From Vitrella brassicaformis (Eukaryota > Sar > Vitrellaceae), in assembly GCA_001179505.1 (NCBI GenBank), contig CDMY01000791.1, positions 95,487-159,486 of the forward strand: a stretch of DNA of 64,000 bases, written 5' to 3'. This document shows positions 24,596 through 36,671 of this stretch, piece by piece. A program made the position numbers and the translations under genes. The number at the start of each line of letters is the position of its first letter. Position 1 is the stretch's first letter. Below the pieces are notes generated by a model that searched no databases, had not been told where the DNA came from, and was given only the letters and a program-made list of their open reading frames with translations.

Positions 24596-26261
24596 GACAG
24601 AGATGTCTTTCGTCTGACTGCTGAGTTCATGGGTGTGATGTGTGTATGGCGAAGGCTCGACACTGGTTTCTTGTCTATTTGGGTGTGTGTTGGTTCGTGC
24701 GCTATGGCAGTAAGTAAGACGTCCGTCGTAGGCGATGATGTGGGGTGGGGTGGGGTGGGAGGGTAAGTCTTTCTGTTCGGTGTGTGGATTCAGTCCGCTA
24801 AGGATGATATGATGTCTCTCTCTCTCTCTCTCTCTCTTAAGGAGGTTCATTTGTGCTTGTGCGGCATAAGGTATATGAAGGTGAGTATCAAGACTGTAGG
24901 TCTGTCTCTGTGTGGCGCTAAGTCAGTCCAAAGCGTGCTTTCGACGTGTGCATGGCTGAATGGCTGAACGGCGTGGGTGGGTGCAGGTGCGGGTGTGGGT
25001 GATTGTCTTGTCACATATATACTATGTGTAGCTATACGTGTGTGTAGACACGCATTCATTCGTACGTAAGTACGCACATCGATCTGTATTTATGTATTTG
25101 TCAGTACGTCTTGGCATCTGTTCACACAAGTGCGTCCTTCCTAGGCACACTTTTTTCGTCTGGCTCTCTCTCTCTCCGTCTCTCTCTCTCTTTCTCTCTC
25201 TCTGTGTCGCCTCTGCAGCTGTGTACGTCACGAAGGTGTCTTCTTCCGATGCAATCGGAGGCCGGGGCCAGTCTGTCTATCTGTCTGTCTGTCTGTCTTT
25301 TGATGTGATGAGGAAGAAGCTATCGGTGAATGTGGAATGTGGAAGAAGGTCTAGCCATACAGCTGGCCTACGGCGAATGTGGAATTCCACACAAGAAGCG
25401 TATGCAGCAAGGCAAGGCGCGGCGCCTCAAGTAGGTAGCGTTCCTTCTGAATGTTGTCCTGTCTGTAGTCATTCACTAGCTCTCTGTATTGTCTGCCTGT
25501 CTATAATACCGGCCTGTTTATAATCCGTCTGTACGGTGGATTGATTGGGGCAGTTTTGGCTGTTGTGGTGGGGGGATTCTGCTCGACAGTTTGCGTCTGG
25601 TTGTCTACCAGTCTGTCTACCTGTGTGCGACCGACTATTTGGCAATGTATGTATGATGCGGGATGCGACAAAGGGATGTAATGATGCGATAAATGTGGAC
25701 ATGAACATATGAATGCCCGTCAGGGCGCGTTACGTCACATTCGTCGTGTCACACACATCAAATGCCTGCCTGCTGTGTCCCCACCCCACGGCTCCCACAG
25801 CACACGGCACGGCAGCCGTTGCAGTTTCCCAGACACTAGGTAGGTGAATTGTGGTTGGTGCACCTGCAGACGCAGTCCGTCCGTCATATGCGCAGACAGA
25901 GAAAGAAGCGAACCAGGCTAAGCTAATCAAGCATGGCAGCGAGAGAGCAGTACATACAATGATGTGTATACATACGTACGATGGACGAAGGGATGATGTG
26001 TATAGGGCCCGAGACATATCGATGTGTATATACACACACACATGCATATGGATGGATGGATGGACGGCCCAATATATACCAGACCACAGATGCATCATCC
26101 ATGTGGATGGCCCACAGTCTTAATGAATGAATGCCCACGCCACAAGGGAAAAAGTCCTCAACGGCCCATCATCGCTCACACACACACACACACACATACC
26201 CATATATGGCACAACACACACAGCGCCCTCCACACAGCGCCCCACCCCCCCTTCCCCCTCG
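24596..26261. other. Convergent intergenic spacer, 1.67 kb, no gene seen
   Basis: This spacer lies between the PKS stop and the stop of the acyltransferase on the other strand. It is filled with simple sequence: (TC)n at 24814-24837, CT-rich DNA at about 25150-25205, (GTCT)n near 25275, and CA/TG and ATGG-type repeats near 26030-26060 and 26170-26200. A 14-bp perfect palindrome (TGTGGAATTCCACA) lies at 25378-25391, inside a short cluster of GAATGTGG-like copies. Open frames here translate to repeats of Ser, Leu, Cys and His without recognisable domains. Confidence 0.7.
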
Positions 26262-27922
26262 TCATGGGCAGCCACAGGCCATCTTGAGGGCTTGGAACTC
26301 CTCCATGATGCAGTCGAGGAGCATGTCGGGCGACTTGACCGTCCTGAGGTCGCTGCCAGCCGCCACCCACAGGCCGTTGCTGTAGGAGAAGGCCGTCACT
26401 CCCACACCCACGTTGCCCATGATGGGCGGAGCGAAGAAGCAGTGCCGCAGCGCGATGCCTTTCACAGGACTCAGACGCTGGGGACCTGCAAGCAAGACAC
26501 ACGACACACTGTATGTGTGGTTATCCCCCCCTGTCTGTGTCAGTTGTGCCTGCCTACCAGGGACATTGCTGACAAACATGCTGATCTTGCTCCGAATGGG
26601 CTTGAGTATCGCCTCGGCGAGGCACGATGGGCACTGGTAGAGCCACTGCATGAACAGCGCCCCGCCTAGCAGCACACACCCTTGTCTCGATCCCTCCTCA
26701 GCTGCCGCACCACACACCCCAGCCTCTCGAGCGGGCTGGACGCGTCGGCGACTAGGGGCAGCACGGCGAATGCGTTGAAGAAGCTGTTGGACAGCGTCTT
26801 CAGCTCGCCCGTCCTCAGATTGACCGGCCAAACGAACATGGCATCTCGCCAGGTGCTCAGCGGCGATGGCAGCTCACCCTCTGCTGCATTCCTATCACCA
26901 CCGTGGGTCTTGTTGATGTATCGGACGATCGCGCCCACCACCAGCGACACAAACACCTCATTGATGGACACTTTGCTTGCACCCGCCGCCATGAGCACTT
27001 GATCAGACATCCTCACGGACCTCAGCTCGTCCATCGAGATGCACCTGGGCAGTGAGACCTGTCGCAGGCCGCCGGGCGAGGGACGGTGGGGGGCCGAGCG
27101 GGATGACGGTGGTGGGTCCCATGACGGAATAGACGGCAGCAGCGGCAGCGCGAGGATCGGCAGGGGCGCGTAGAAGAGCATCGAGGCGTACATGGCCAGC
27201 CGGTCCCACATGCTGAGTGACGGCAGGTGAGAGAACGACTTGCTGATGCTGGCAGTCTCATCTCGGTCGAAAAGCTCTTTGGTGATCATGCGCACGAGAG
27301 CCGCACCATCGCCGAGCAGGTGGTGGATGCGCCACACGAAGATCGTGCTGGGCGCGCCGTCCAGCCCTTCGCACTGTGGAATCACCTTGATCTGCCACGC
27401 CGGGCGGCTCATAGGCAGGTCCCCGTTGATGCAGATGTCCAAATACTCGCGCAGATCTCGCAAGGGCAGCAAGAGAGGCGCCCCAAGTGACGGCATCTTG
27501 CCGCTCCGCCGGATCTCCTCTCTCACACAGTCGTGCGGCACCTGGAGGACGTGATTGCGGACATCAAACCTCCCGTCCCCCTTGTCATAGGAGAGGCACC
27601 AGCGCCACAGGACTCGCTTGAGAGTGCACTTGAGCCGCTCGTGCTTGTCCACCCACCGCTCCTTCACGGCCTCCAGCATATGAGCCAGCGACAGCCCATC
27701 ATCCGCAAAGAAGACGATGCTGATGATAGCGGGTGACTCGACGGTCTCGGCTTGAAGCATCATCACCTCGGTGCGGTTGAGGGGCTGCAGGCGGCCATGA
27801 TGGGACGATAGTAGCGCCACACAGCCGCACACGGTGCGCAGGCACCATGCTGCGAGGGAGACCGCCATCAGCAGAGGGTGGAGGATGAGAGAGATGACGA
27901 ACGCGGCCGTCTGGAGGAACAT
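26262..27922 (-). CDS. Wax ester synthase/diacylglycerol acyltransferase (WSD-like)
   Basis: Membrane-associated acyltransferase that joins an acyl-CoA to a long-chain alcohol or diacylglycerol. ATG is at 27922. A hydrophobic N-terminal segment of about 35 residues precedes the condensation-like fold. The catalytic HHxxxDG motif reads HHLLGDG at 27305-27325. Further family landmarks are INEVFVSLVVGA, the VWPVNLR stretch and FVSNVPGP near the C terminus, the last split by an intron at 26486-26557. The 3' exon is 26262-26485. Between the first long exon and the exon starting at 26665 the frame breaks. A 50-nt GT-AG intron (26666-26715) gives 512 residues; a 14-nt gap or an indel is the alternative. 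Substrate preference is unknown. Its neighbour, a reductase-ending PKS, could supply alcohols. Confidence 0.87.
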
Positions 27923-28132
27923 TTCGTGTCAGCATTTCAGCTCATTTCGCCGGCCGTTCAGCAGCAGCGGTTTCACGTCTGCGGGCTTGGGGTTTTGGAT
28001 CGCTAAACCCTAAACCCTCCGTGTAACCGACCGACCGACCGTGTCTATTCCGCTACCCTCCTTCCTTTTGATCCCTTTCCGTTCCTTCGACACGCTCAGC
28101 ATCCCTTTCCGTCCTGATCGTGGTTTTGTTGT
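27923..28132. promoter_or_regulatory. Divergent promoter region between WSD-like and START genes, with double telobox
   Basis: Only 210 bp separate the two start codons, so both promoters must lie here or overlap the 5' exons. It holds a double telomere-like element, TAAACCCTAAACCCT, at 28004-28018. In plants, AAACCCTA teloboxes are promoter elements of growth and translation genes; their role in alveolates is not established. A CCGACCGACCG run lies at 28027-28037. Confidence 0.6.
28004..28018. promoter_or_regulatory. Double telobox
   Basis: Two tandem copies of the Arabidopsis-type telomere unit (CCCTAAA) stand in the middle of the divergent promoter. It is too short for a telomere and probably either a protein-binding site or a remnant. 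Confidence 0.55.
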
Positions 28133-30023
28133 ATGCCGCGCACCACCGACGGAATCCCGTCCCTGCCCTCCTCCGACTCCATTCCCAGCCCCCCCAGCAG
28201 CCCTGACACCCTCGCCTCCCGCCCACCCCTCTCCCCTCTCGCCCTCTTCCCCGTCAAGGATGGCTCCCCACTCTGCTTCATGTCCATCTCCGGCCACAGC
28301 CCTGTGAGCGACGACGGCGACGAAGCGTACGGCAGCGGCATCCCTGGGTCCACCATGAGCAACACTTACTACTCGGCTGCCGAGTGGGAGCAAGATCCTC
28401 GCGAAAAGGAGGCTCCCGAAGGCCACCACCCGGCCCCGCGTGCGCGTGGTTGTTTCCCGCGTTTCAGGCGGTGGAGTGTCGGCCACGCGCACCAGACCAG
28501 GACGCCCCGAGAGGACGAGTCAACCTGCCGCAGCTCGGTGCCAGTCGACCTGGCGACACTCGTGTTCGCCCGAGCTCAGTACGATGACCCTCTCGAGGTA
28601 TGCTGTGCTATGCACGGCAGTCGAAGCCACAGCGAAACAGTCCGCTCACCCGACACGACCCGGTTGTTTTGTCCTTCCTCTGTGTGTGTCGCGTAGATTC
28701 ACCCCGGTGACCAGTCCCTGACGCCACCGCCGGCGAGCCCTCAGTCTGTGCGCGAGTATGTGGCCCAGGCGTCTGACACCCCTCCCTCCAGCAAACACAA
28801 CGCCCTCTCGCGTGTGGCGGACTGCCTGCGTGGCGCCAGGAAGCGGACCATCTCTCGGGTCAAGTCCTGGATCCACCACCAGGAGGGTTCGGTTTTTCCG
28901 AGGAAGTCGAGTGCGAATTTCGAGGACCATGAGGACCCTGCGGTGTGGCGGAATCTTGACCCCAACTTGCAGTACCGCCTCAGGGGCTTCCCATCGCCCT
29001 TCGAGCCCGAGGAGGACCGCAGACTCAGGGACCTCTACGTCCAACAGGTGGGGGAGGGAGCGAGGCAAGCAGAGAAGCATGGATCGATGTCTGCTCTCTT
29101 CTGTGTGTGTCGGCTGGTTGGTGTGGTGCAGGGCAAGAAGGCGATCCAGGAGCATTTGGCCCTCAAGGCGGACACTCGTGGCTGGAAGCACGCCGGAACC
29201 AAGGGCGGTGTCAAGGTACGTATGGCTGCTGTAGGAAGCACTCCCGCATGGATTGTATGTGTATGTGTGTGTGTGTGCTATCTTTCAGTGTTACCGGAAG
29301 GAAGTGACTGACCATTCGCTGCCTGTGTTGGTCAAGGGTGAGGTGAACTTCGGCAAGGGGCCCGGCGTCACCCCAGAGGATGTCATCGACTTCTTCACCA
29401 TGATCGACCCCCAGCTCTACAACAGCGAGCTCGACATATGTAAGATCTTACCACAGACAGACAGACAACACAATCCTTTATCTTGTGCGCGTGCGTGTGT
29501 GTCCGTGTGTGTGCAGCGATCCATCTGCGCAACTGGCGTGTGACGTCGTGGCCCGGCGTGTACGTCTTCTACCAGAGCTACAAGGGCATGATGGGCGTCC
29601 CCGGCCGCGACTTCACCATCTTCCTCTACCGCGAGAAGATCGCCGATGACTACTACGCCTTCGCCAGCCAGTCCATCGACTGGCCGAGGACCGAAGACAT
29701 GCTTCACGGCCGAGTGACGGCACACCTCCTCGTAAGCAACACACACCTCATAATAAGCTTCAACGCATGCGCCGCGCATTTTCACGTTGGTCTGTCTGTT
29801 TGTCGCGTGTTTGGCTCTGTCTGTCGGTCAGTTGGGTGCGATGGATGCCCGGTATGACGAGGAGGGCAACGTGATCCTGACGGCCATGTATCAGGCTGAC
29901 CTGAGGGGGTCCCTGCCTGAGTGGATCAAGCGAATGGTGGCCATCAACTCGATCTCGTGGCTGGGCCAGGCCAAGACGCTCTACGACAAGACCTGGGGCA
30001 AGGGCAAGTGGGCGAAGGCGTGA
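28133..30023 (+). CDS. START-domain lipid-binding protein
   Basis: Likely lipid-transfer or lipid-sensing protein of 485 residues. Exons are 28133-28597, 28697-29047, 29132-29215, 29289-29439, 29517-29731 and 29832-30023; the frames join exactly and end at TGA. The first about 200 residues are Ser/Pro-rich and basic, without a clear domain or membrane span. The last three exons carry the START fold: WPGVYVFYQSYKG, GRDFTIFLYREKIADDYY, and the closing segment ADLRGSLPEWIKRMVA. The closing segment matches the family's C-terminal helix (Gly-x-hydrophobic-Pro-x-Trp). The bound lipid cannot be predicted. It shares a 210-bp promoter region with the WSD-like acyltransferase, which suggests but does not prove co-expression. 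Confidence 0.85.
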
Positions 30024-30887
30024 TGGGCGGGGGTGATTTGATGCGCGCTGTTGGACATATATTATATGGTGTGTGGGCTGCCTGATTTGGTGCTGTGCTG
30101 TGCTGCTGCATGTTCTGCTCTCCATCCCTCCGTTTTTGCGAGGGGCGTGTGCGTGTCTGCGGTGTCTCGTGCTGTGAGTGATATGTTGATGTGCTGCGGT
30201 CTGTGTGATGCGAAAGCCGTTGGGTGATGTGTCTGTCGGTGTGGGCGAGCGGTGGTGCATATATTGTGTGGGAATGGCACCTTCTGCTGTAGGCCATTCA
30301 TTTGTCAGACCACTGACCTCCGTGTCTTGGCAGCTTCCTTTGCCTGCCATTTGCTCTCTCTTTGCTTCCATTGTCTTACTCGGTTTGTGGTTTGTGTGAG
30401 TCAAGTGCGTGTCTCTCTGTGTGTGACAATGTGTGTTGGCGGGATGCATAGCCTGATCCATCCGATACGTGGCATGCGATGGTGTGTGCATACTCCGCGT
30501 CTTTGCATTCTTGTGTTCTGCCTGTCTGTCTGACTGCAGTGAGTGCACTTGTGCATGTTCCTTGTACATAGCTGCCTGTTGGTTCCACATGTTGTTGTTG
30601 TTGTTGTTGTTGTTGTTGATGTGACCGAGAAGACAGACACACCAGCAAGCACATCACGTCAAATCCTTCCAAAGTGGCCCTGCAACCGCACTGCACACAC
30701 AGCCCAAGAGAGCAGCAACCAATAGGCCAGTAAGCCGACGAACCATTCACTGCAGCAGGCTGGCCATTCAAGCCTCAATCAAGGGCGGGTAGAGCAACCA
30801 AATGTATCTAACCAACAAGAACGACTCAAATCTTGTCTGCCTTAGCCAACAACCAAAGCCAGTAGCCTGCCCATCTGTCTGTCTGCA
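30024..30887. other. Convergent intergenic spacer, 0.86 kb
   Basis: It separates the START gene stop from the esterase stop. Contents are TG-rich sequence and a (GTT)n run at 30591-30618. No domain or RNA gene is recognisable. Confidence 0.65.
30591..30618. repeat. (GTT)n microsatellite
   Basis: About nine tandem GTT units in the convergent spacer. Confidence 0.9.
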
Positions 30888-33800
30888 TCATGACGCCCAG
30901 TGGTCCAACGAAGCCCAGGCACTGTCCGGCGCCTCCTGGGGCATCCACGCTGCCACGATGGCGGCCAGGTTGCCGAGTACGTTGGGGCTGATGTTCTCCC
31001 AGTGCATGCCCTCGCCGATGTCCAGCCTCATGCCTCCCATGTCGATACTCAGCGGCTCCTCGCCCTCACCCTCCGCCAGCCGCCGCGTTGGCCGACTTGG
31101 CGCGGCAACCGACTCGCCAGGCATGAAGCCTCCGCCGCTGAGGGGGGCGTCGTAGGTCATGTTGGTGGCCGCCTGCAGGGCGCGGCGGTATTGCTTGCTC
31201 ACGCAAGCGTAGCGCGGGAGGAACATCGCCAGGAGGGACAGCCCCTGCGACGCGCCGAACTGCGAAATAGTGGAGAGACATGTACTTGCCATTTGCGAAT
31301 CAGTTCATTCATTCGAGACAGCACAGTGACAGTGCGCTGCGTAGCGTACCGGTTCCTCGCTCATCCACTTGGCCCAGAAGTCCTTGCCCGCATTCTTTCC
31401 GCGCATGTCCTTCGAGTCGACATTGGCCGTCTGGATGCACACCGTCCCGGGGGGGCAGTTGAGCGGACCGCAGCTGCGCTTCACAGACTGCCGCGCCAGA
31501 TCCTTCCAGCACGGCACACTGTAGTCGCTGAAAACCGCGTCCAGCCTGTCGCATTTATCCTTGAAGTAGCCGGGGGTGGACAGAGCGCGGCCCGGCGGGG
31601 CCTTGGATTCGCTCAGGATGGACAGCACTTGCCAGGCGTCATTCTCCCACGTGTATGGAGGCCACTCGGGGAGGGATTTGTCGACATCGGGGATTCCCGT
31701 CTCGACGAAGGACTCGAGGTAGCGATGGTACGTGTAGACGGCCTCCTGCTCCTCGGGGGTGAAGCGGAATTCTGCAGGCACGTGCGTGCGAGAGGTATGT
31801 GTGGTCGATGTCTCTGACAGTCAGCCTGGTCGTCTTTGTTGGTTGGTGCTGATTTCTGACCTTTGCCGAGGTAGAGGCCAGCGTTCTGCAGCATCCAGGG
31901 CTTTTCCTCAAGATGGCAACGAATGTCGTAGCGGGAACAGAACCGATTGATGATCTGAAATCAAGGGAGCACCTTCATTCATTCAATGAGACACTTGTCA
32001 CATACACCTGTGTGTGTGGCACCATGCACAGCGTACGTATCCGTAGCTTGCAATGTCATTGCCTTCTGCCAGCTTCTCGTCCTTTGCGTATGACCATCTG
32101 GGCAGCCAATACAATGCAGATATACATTGGAAAATTGGCGTACTGGATGATCGCTTAGCCTAGCTTACCCCTCTTCGAAAGTCCCGAGGTGACACCTGCC
32201 CCCTTTCTCGTTTACCGCGGCACACAAGTACCGACCCGCGCACAGAAAGCGATGGTCGCCAAAGAGACTGACGAACGAACTTGCTGAGACAATATGCACA
32301 TGCCACAAATTCAGATAGATGTTCTTGAAGGTTGAAGGCAGGTGCGTACTTACCTGTGTCAGGCTGGTTTGGCATCAGGCCCCAGACTGCGGGCTCTCCA
32401 ACACCGCTGGGGGGATAGCCTTGCAGCACGTCGTACTGAGACACAACAGCAGGTGGACAAACAGGCTCGTAGAAGATAGTGAGACTGGAGAGGAGACATG
32501 ATGTCGTATCAGTATACTGACTGCATCTTCTCCAAAGAGATAGGTGACGGCAATGGACCATGTCAGACGGTTCAACACGAAGTTGGTGAGCCAGAATCGC
32601 AGTTGGTCTGGCAGCCACCGCGTCGCGGCGTAGAGGAGGGCTCTCATCAGCGGCGGGCCCTCATGTGCCGAAACCGTGTACATCAGAGGCACGTCTGTGT
32701 TGAACCATCCCTGCAAACATTAACACAGATGTGCGTTGAAGAAGAGCCACAAACACGTGTGGATTGGATTACCTTCTTGATTTTCTCAAAGCAGTCCTCT
32801 GTAATGAACTTTCCGTCGATGACAGGACTCCACGGCGTGGCGCCGAGGAACAAGTCTTCGAGCGCTGGATAGACACTCCCCAGTAGGCTGGCCACCTTCA
32901 TCTTCTCGAGGGGAACTCCCTTGAGGCAGGCCTTGTACGCTTCGGCGTCCTGGATGAAGTTACCGCACTCCTTGAACACAGCACCGAGAGCGAACCTTGT
33001 TTGGGATTTGCTGCGCTGAAGGACACAACAAACACAATGAAGGACATACAAGGGATAATCCTACAGACATGTTGCTCTCACGCACGTCGAGCCTTCTCGC
33101 GAATGAACAGCAGGGAGTCGACACAGCGATGGCCTTGTGGAAAAGGACCCCGGCGTTATCCGATGCCAGGTGACAGATAGTGCTTGTCGCCCCCGCGCTG
33201 AAACCCAAGAGCGTCACGCTGTCAGTCAGACCGCCAAAGTACTGCATGGTGGAAAGGATATACCATCAGAGTACACGTGCGCTTCTCTCTCAGCTGTGTC
33301 TCACATTGATGTAATTGTGGATCCACTCGAGGGCCAAGGTCTGGTCTTGCAAGTGCAGGTTGCCAGGAGCCCAGTCCGCTGCAATGGCGCCGAAGAGCGC
33401 CAGTCGATAATTGAACCCGACAACGATCTTGCCTGCACCAAAAAACTCAGGCTCCGATATGCATGGCGATGTGTCTCTTTGTGTTTTCAACGTGAGATAC
33501 CCAGCGCGTTCGCAAATGCGGCGCCATCGTTGAATTTGGACCCCGACGTGCCTGCCAGGAACGACCCCCCGTGGATCATCGCTATCACATCGACGGTTGT
33601 CTTCTTCTCCCGCACCACACTCGGCACCCACACGTGCAGATACAAGCTGCAACAAAACACACACACACATGACGTGAAAGGGCCCATGCATGGGGCTTTA
33701 CGTGGCTCTCTCTGTGCACTGTGCGTGCCGTGCGCCTACCAGTCTTCCTCAACACGTGCCGGCCGGGACTCGCAGAAATATGGAGTGCCGACGTATTCGT

Positions 33801-34217
33801 CGCACATGCTGGGGCAGGCGGGGCCGTGCTCCTGAGCATCGATCTTGCCGGACGGATGGAGGAGATACGGCTCCTCGAACCGATGGGCGACTGACATTCC
33901 CCACAGAGATGGAGATGGACATGCACGCGCTATGCACGCGCACAGCCGCAGCGATCAATCGTACCTACCTACCTCCATATTTGATGCCCAGGAAGGCGTC
34001 GGTGTCCGTGTCAGGCTGGTAGATGCCGTGAATGGTCGCATCTGAAGCATGGCAGGCACCACATACATGAATACTTAGCCGTCGGGACCGAGCAGACAGA
34101 CAGATGAGTGCTGGCATACCTACCTTTGAAGGCAATGACAGGATCCCCCCACTTGGATTGGGCCCGCACGCGAAAAAGAAACAGAAGGGCAACAGCTGCG
34201 CCTCCAATGTGCTTCAT
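30888..34217 (-). CDS. Secreted type-B carboxylesterase/cholinesterase-family hydrolase
   Basis: Alpha/beta-hydrolase expected to cleave carboxylic esters outside the cell or in the secretory system. ATG at 34217 opens a short hydrophobic leader (AAVALLFLFRVRAQ). Exon 1 is 34124-34217, exon 2 is 33973-34041, and about ten exons follow. Family landmarks in order: FLGIKYG, the oxyanion motif HGGSFLAG, FNYRLALFG, GNLHLQDQTLALEWI, and the nucleophile elbow GFSAGA (Ser codon 33197-33199), where the common form is GESAGG. Cysteine pairs such as CPSMC and CCSF suggest disulfides. The C-terminal part (31305-31900 and 30888-31292) is weakly conserved and I could not pick out the acid or the histidine with certainty. 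Length is roughly 700 residues. Substrate is unknown. Confidence 0.85.
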
Positions 34218-34392
34218 TGTCAAAGGGCCCGGATTTCACTCCCCCCATGAGAAAGCTCGCATAACGTTTCACGACGTTCACGTCCCGCGCTATTCGGTGT
34301 TAACGCATCTTCTTCCCCCATCGGCAACCTGAGGCTCCCCCGTGTCATCCATCGCCACACTCCCATCACCTGCTCCTGCTGCTGACGAGGCG
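34218..34392. promoter_or_regulatory. Divergent promoter region, 175 bp, between esterase and lipase genes
   Basis: Start codons of the two lipid hydrolases face away from each other across 175 bp. No telobox or repeat is seen. The size implies shared or overlapping promoters. Confidence 0.5.
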
Positions 34393-36671
34393 ATGTTGTG
34401 CGGCTTCCTGAAGCGGGAAATGTGGCTGCATTTCCCGTTTCAGGACCTGGTCTTCTGGTATCGCTACCTGGTGATGTGCGTCACCCGGCCGGAGTATCGG
34501 AAGGCGAGATGGCACGGCATCTTCAATGGCTGGTGGCTGATGATGCTCATCCGGCACATAGGCGAATTACTGGGACTCATATCGCCCCCCAAAGCTGCTG
34601 TCCTGCGGGACCAACTGGAGAGATGCGACGACAAAGTCCAAGGTACGTGAGATTCGTGGATGGGTCAGGCAGGCATGCCAGGGTATATGGCTTCTGTGTG
34701 GGTGGATGAGTGTGTGTGCAGAGCTGGGCCGCCCCAAGCTTCACACAACCATCAATGCGAAGGTACAATTCTGACCAGAGAGTGAGTGGAGGGCGTGAGG
34801 TGCGTGCATCCACGCAGCCTTGGGTGTGTGTGTGGTGTGGTCGGGCGTGCAGGGGCTGCACCTTCAGCGCTTCAGCTACGAAGTAGAGAAGCCTCGCGGG
34901 GCTATCATAGGTACGCGCCCAACGCTTTGACGAGAGAAATGGCCTACAACCAGACAGACAGACAGACGGACAGACCGGCGATCAGTGTATCGTTCCCCTT
35001 TGTGTGTGTGATCTATTGGCTACTAGCGATGCACGGTTACGCGTCACACTTCCGCTTCTGCTTCCTCACACTCCCCGGGCAAAAATACTACGGCAGCTGG
35101 ATACAGAAGTAGCCCACGCACCCCCACCCGCACTGCTGTCTTCATGACACGGGATGTGATGCCATCCATCCATCCATCCATGGCGCCTGTGTGTCGTGTG
35201 TGGTCGTCAGGCTGAATTTGGAGGGCTTCAGCGTGTATGCGTACGACCACCAGGGACACGGCCTATCGGACGCCTGGCAGGACGTTCGGTGTGTACGGAC
35301 ACACAGACAGACAGACAGACAGAAAACTAATGCCGACACACACACACGCACACATACATTGGACGGATTTGGGCTGTGCTGTGCTGTGCTTGCCTCTGTG
35401 TGTGTGTGTAGGTGCAACTGTGAGTCATTTGACGACCTAGTCAATGACGCGGCGGTGGTCCTCAATGACGTCAGAACAACCGTCGGGTGGGTGACACTGT
35501 GCCACACAGACACTACGACACACAGATATGCTCCGCGCCCATCCCTACAGCCACCCATCCACGAGTCCCTCCCTTTCTCCCTGTCTGCTCGCCCCCTTTT
35601 GTTGTCAGTGGTTCGGTGCCGGTGTTCATGATGGGGCTGTCGATGGGAGGGAATGTCGCCGCCCAGGCGGCTGCTGGCGCGGCCGGCCGCATGCTGGACG
35701 GCATCGTACTGGTAAGATCGATCGGCATCATAGACACAGACACGCACGTACTGGCAGGCTCGTTTGGTTCCGTATGTGTGCCGTTTCCACCTTATATGTG
35801 CAGTTATCACCGATGCTCGACATGACGATCATGAAGGCGGCCAACCGGCCCTTTTTGCCCCTGCTGCCCATGGCCAGCCGCATCGCCCCCCACCTGGCCG
35901 TGGGAAGCAGACCGGTCAGTGAGTGCATCTTTGCACACACAGACAGACAGACAGACAGACACCTCGCGGACGACGGGCGCGCCGCTATGTATGTATGATC
36001 AGGTGCACATAGAAGAGGTGATGTTAGAAATGGTTCTGGACCCGCTATTCTACACAGGACTGTAAGGCGGGCGGCTACAAAGATGGATTGCACCACACCA
36101 CACCACACCACAGGCAGGCAGTCAGATGCAGATGTGTGTATCTCTTGTCTGTCTACACACATGTGGACACACGTGCAGGAGCCGTGCCCGCTTTGGGTTG
36201 GAGCTCATGCTGGCTGTCGAGAGCGTGATGAGCAAGGCGTCGTCGATCCGGTGTCCGGTGCTGCTGGTGCACTCCCACAAAGACGGCATCGTCGCCCCAG
36301 ACGGATCCAAGACCTTCCTCCAGAAGGTCTCATCTGAGGTGGGCGGGCGAATGGGCATGCCAATATGTAGATGGGTCTGTCTGATCTGTGTGATGTGATG
36401 TGATGTGTCTGGCCTGCCTGCCTCTCGTGTGTGTCATCAGAAAGCCGATTTCGTGGTTGCGGACGAGATGTATCACCATCTGCCGAACGAAAAGGGCAAC
36501 GAGAAGGTAGGTGGGCAGCCGCCGCACACACACCAGGGTGTGGTGTGCATCCGGTCGGTCAGGGGGCCGTGTATGTGTATATGTATGTGTATGTGTATGC
36601 GTTTGTGTCAGACCTACGAGCATGTGCTCCAGTTCCTGCTGGCCCACGCCCCGCCAAGAGACGCCACATAG
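34393..36671 (+). CDS. Monoacylglycerol-lipase-like alpha/beta hydrolase (serine aminopeptidase S33 fold)
   Basis: Small multi-exon hydrolase, about 340 residues, probably acting on monoacylglycerols or lysolipids. I take ATG 34393 as the start; upstream in-frame codons include only a GTG. Early exons are 34393-34642, 34722-34762, 34853-34910, 35027-35108 and 35211-35288, and the gene ends at TAG 36669-36671. The N terminus is hydrophobic and Trp-rich and may bind membrane. The catalytic set is complete: MHGYASH (oxyanion region), YAYDHQGHGLSD, GLSMGG (nucleophile serine, exon near 35640), HKDGIV (acid), and MYHHLPNE (histidine). The last exon is TYEHVLQFLLAH. The order and spacing match monoglyceride lipases. 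It pairs divergently with the esterase gene. Confidence 0.87.

Noticed and set aside
25378-25391. 14-bp palindrome as a mobile-element end or regulator site
   Set aside because: It is a single copy in low-complexity DNA, with no transposase, target duplication or second end.
25038-25523. Open frame of 161 codons in the PKS/WSD spacer
   Set aside because: The translation is repeats of Ser, Leu, Phe, Cys and Val from TC and TG microsatellites, with no domain and no splice-joined partner.
28004-28018. Chromosome end or internal telomere array
   Set aside because: Only two units are present, and genes continue on both sides.
34342-34392. GTG start of the lipase at 34342
   Set aside because: A GTG start is unlikely in a nuclear gene; the ATG at 34393 begins the hydrophobic N terminus and is preferred.
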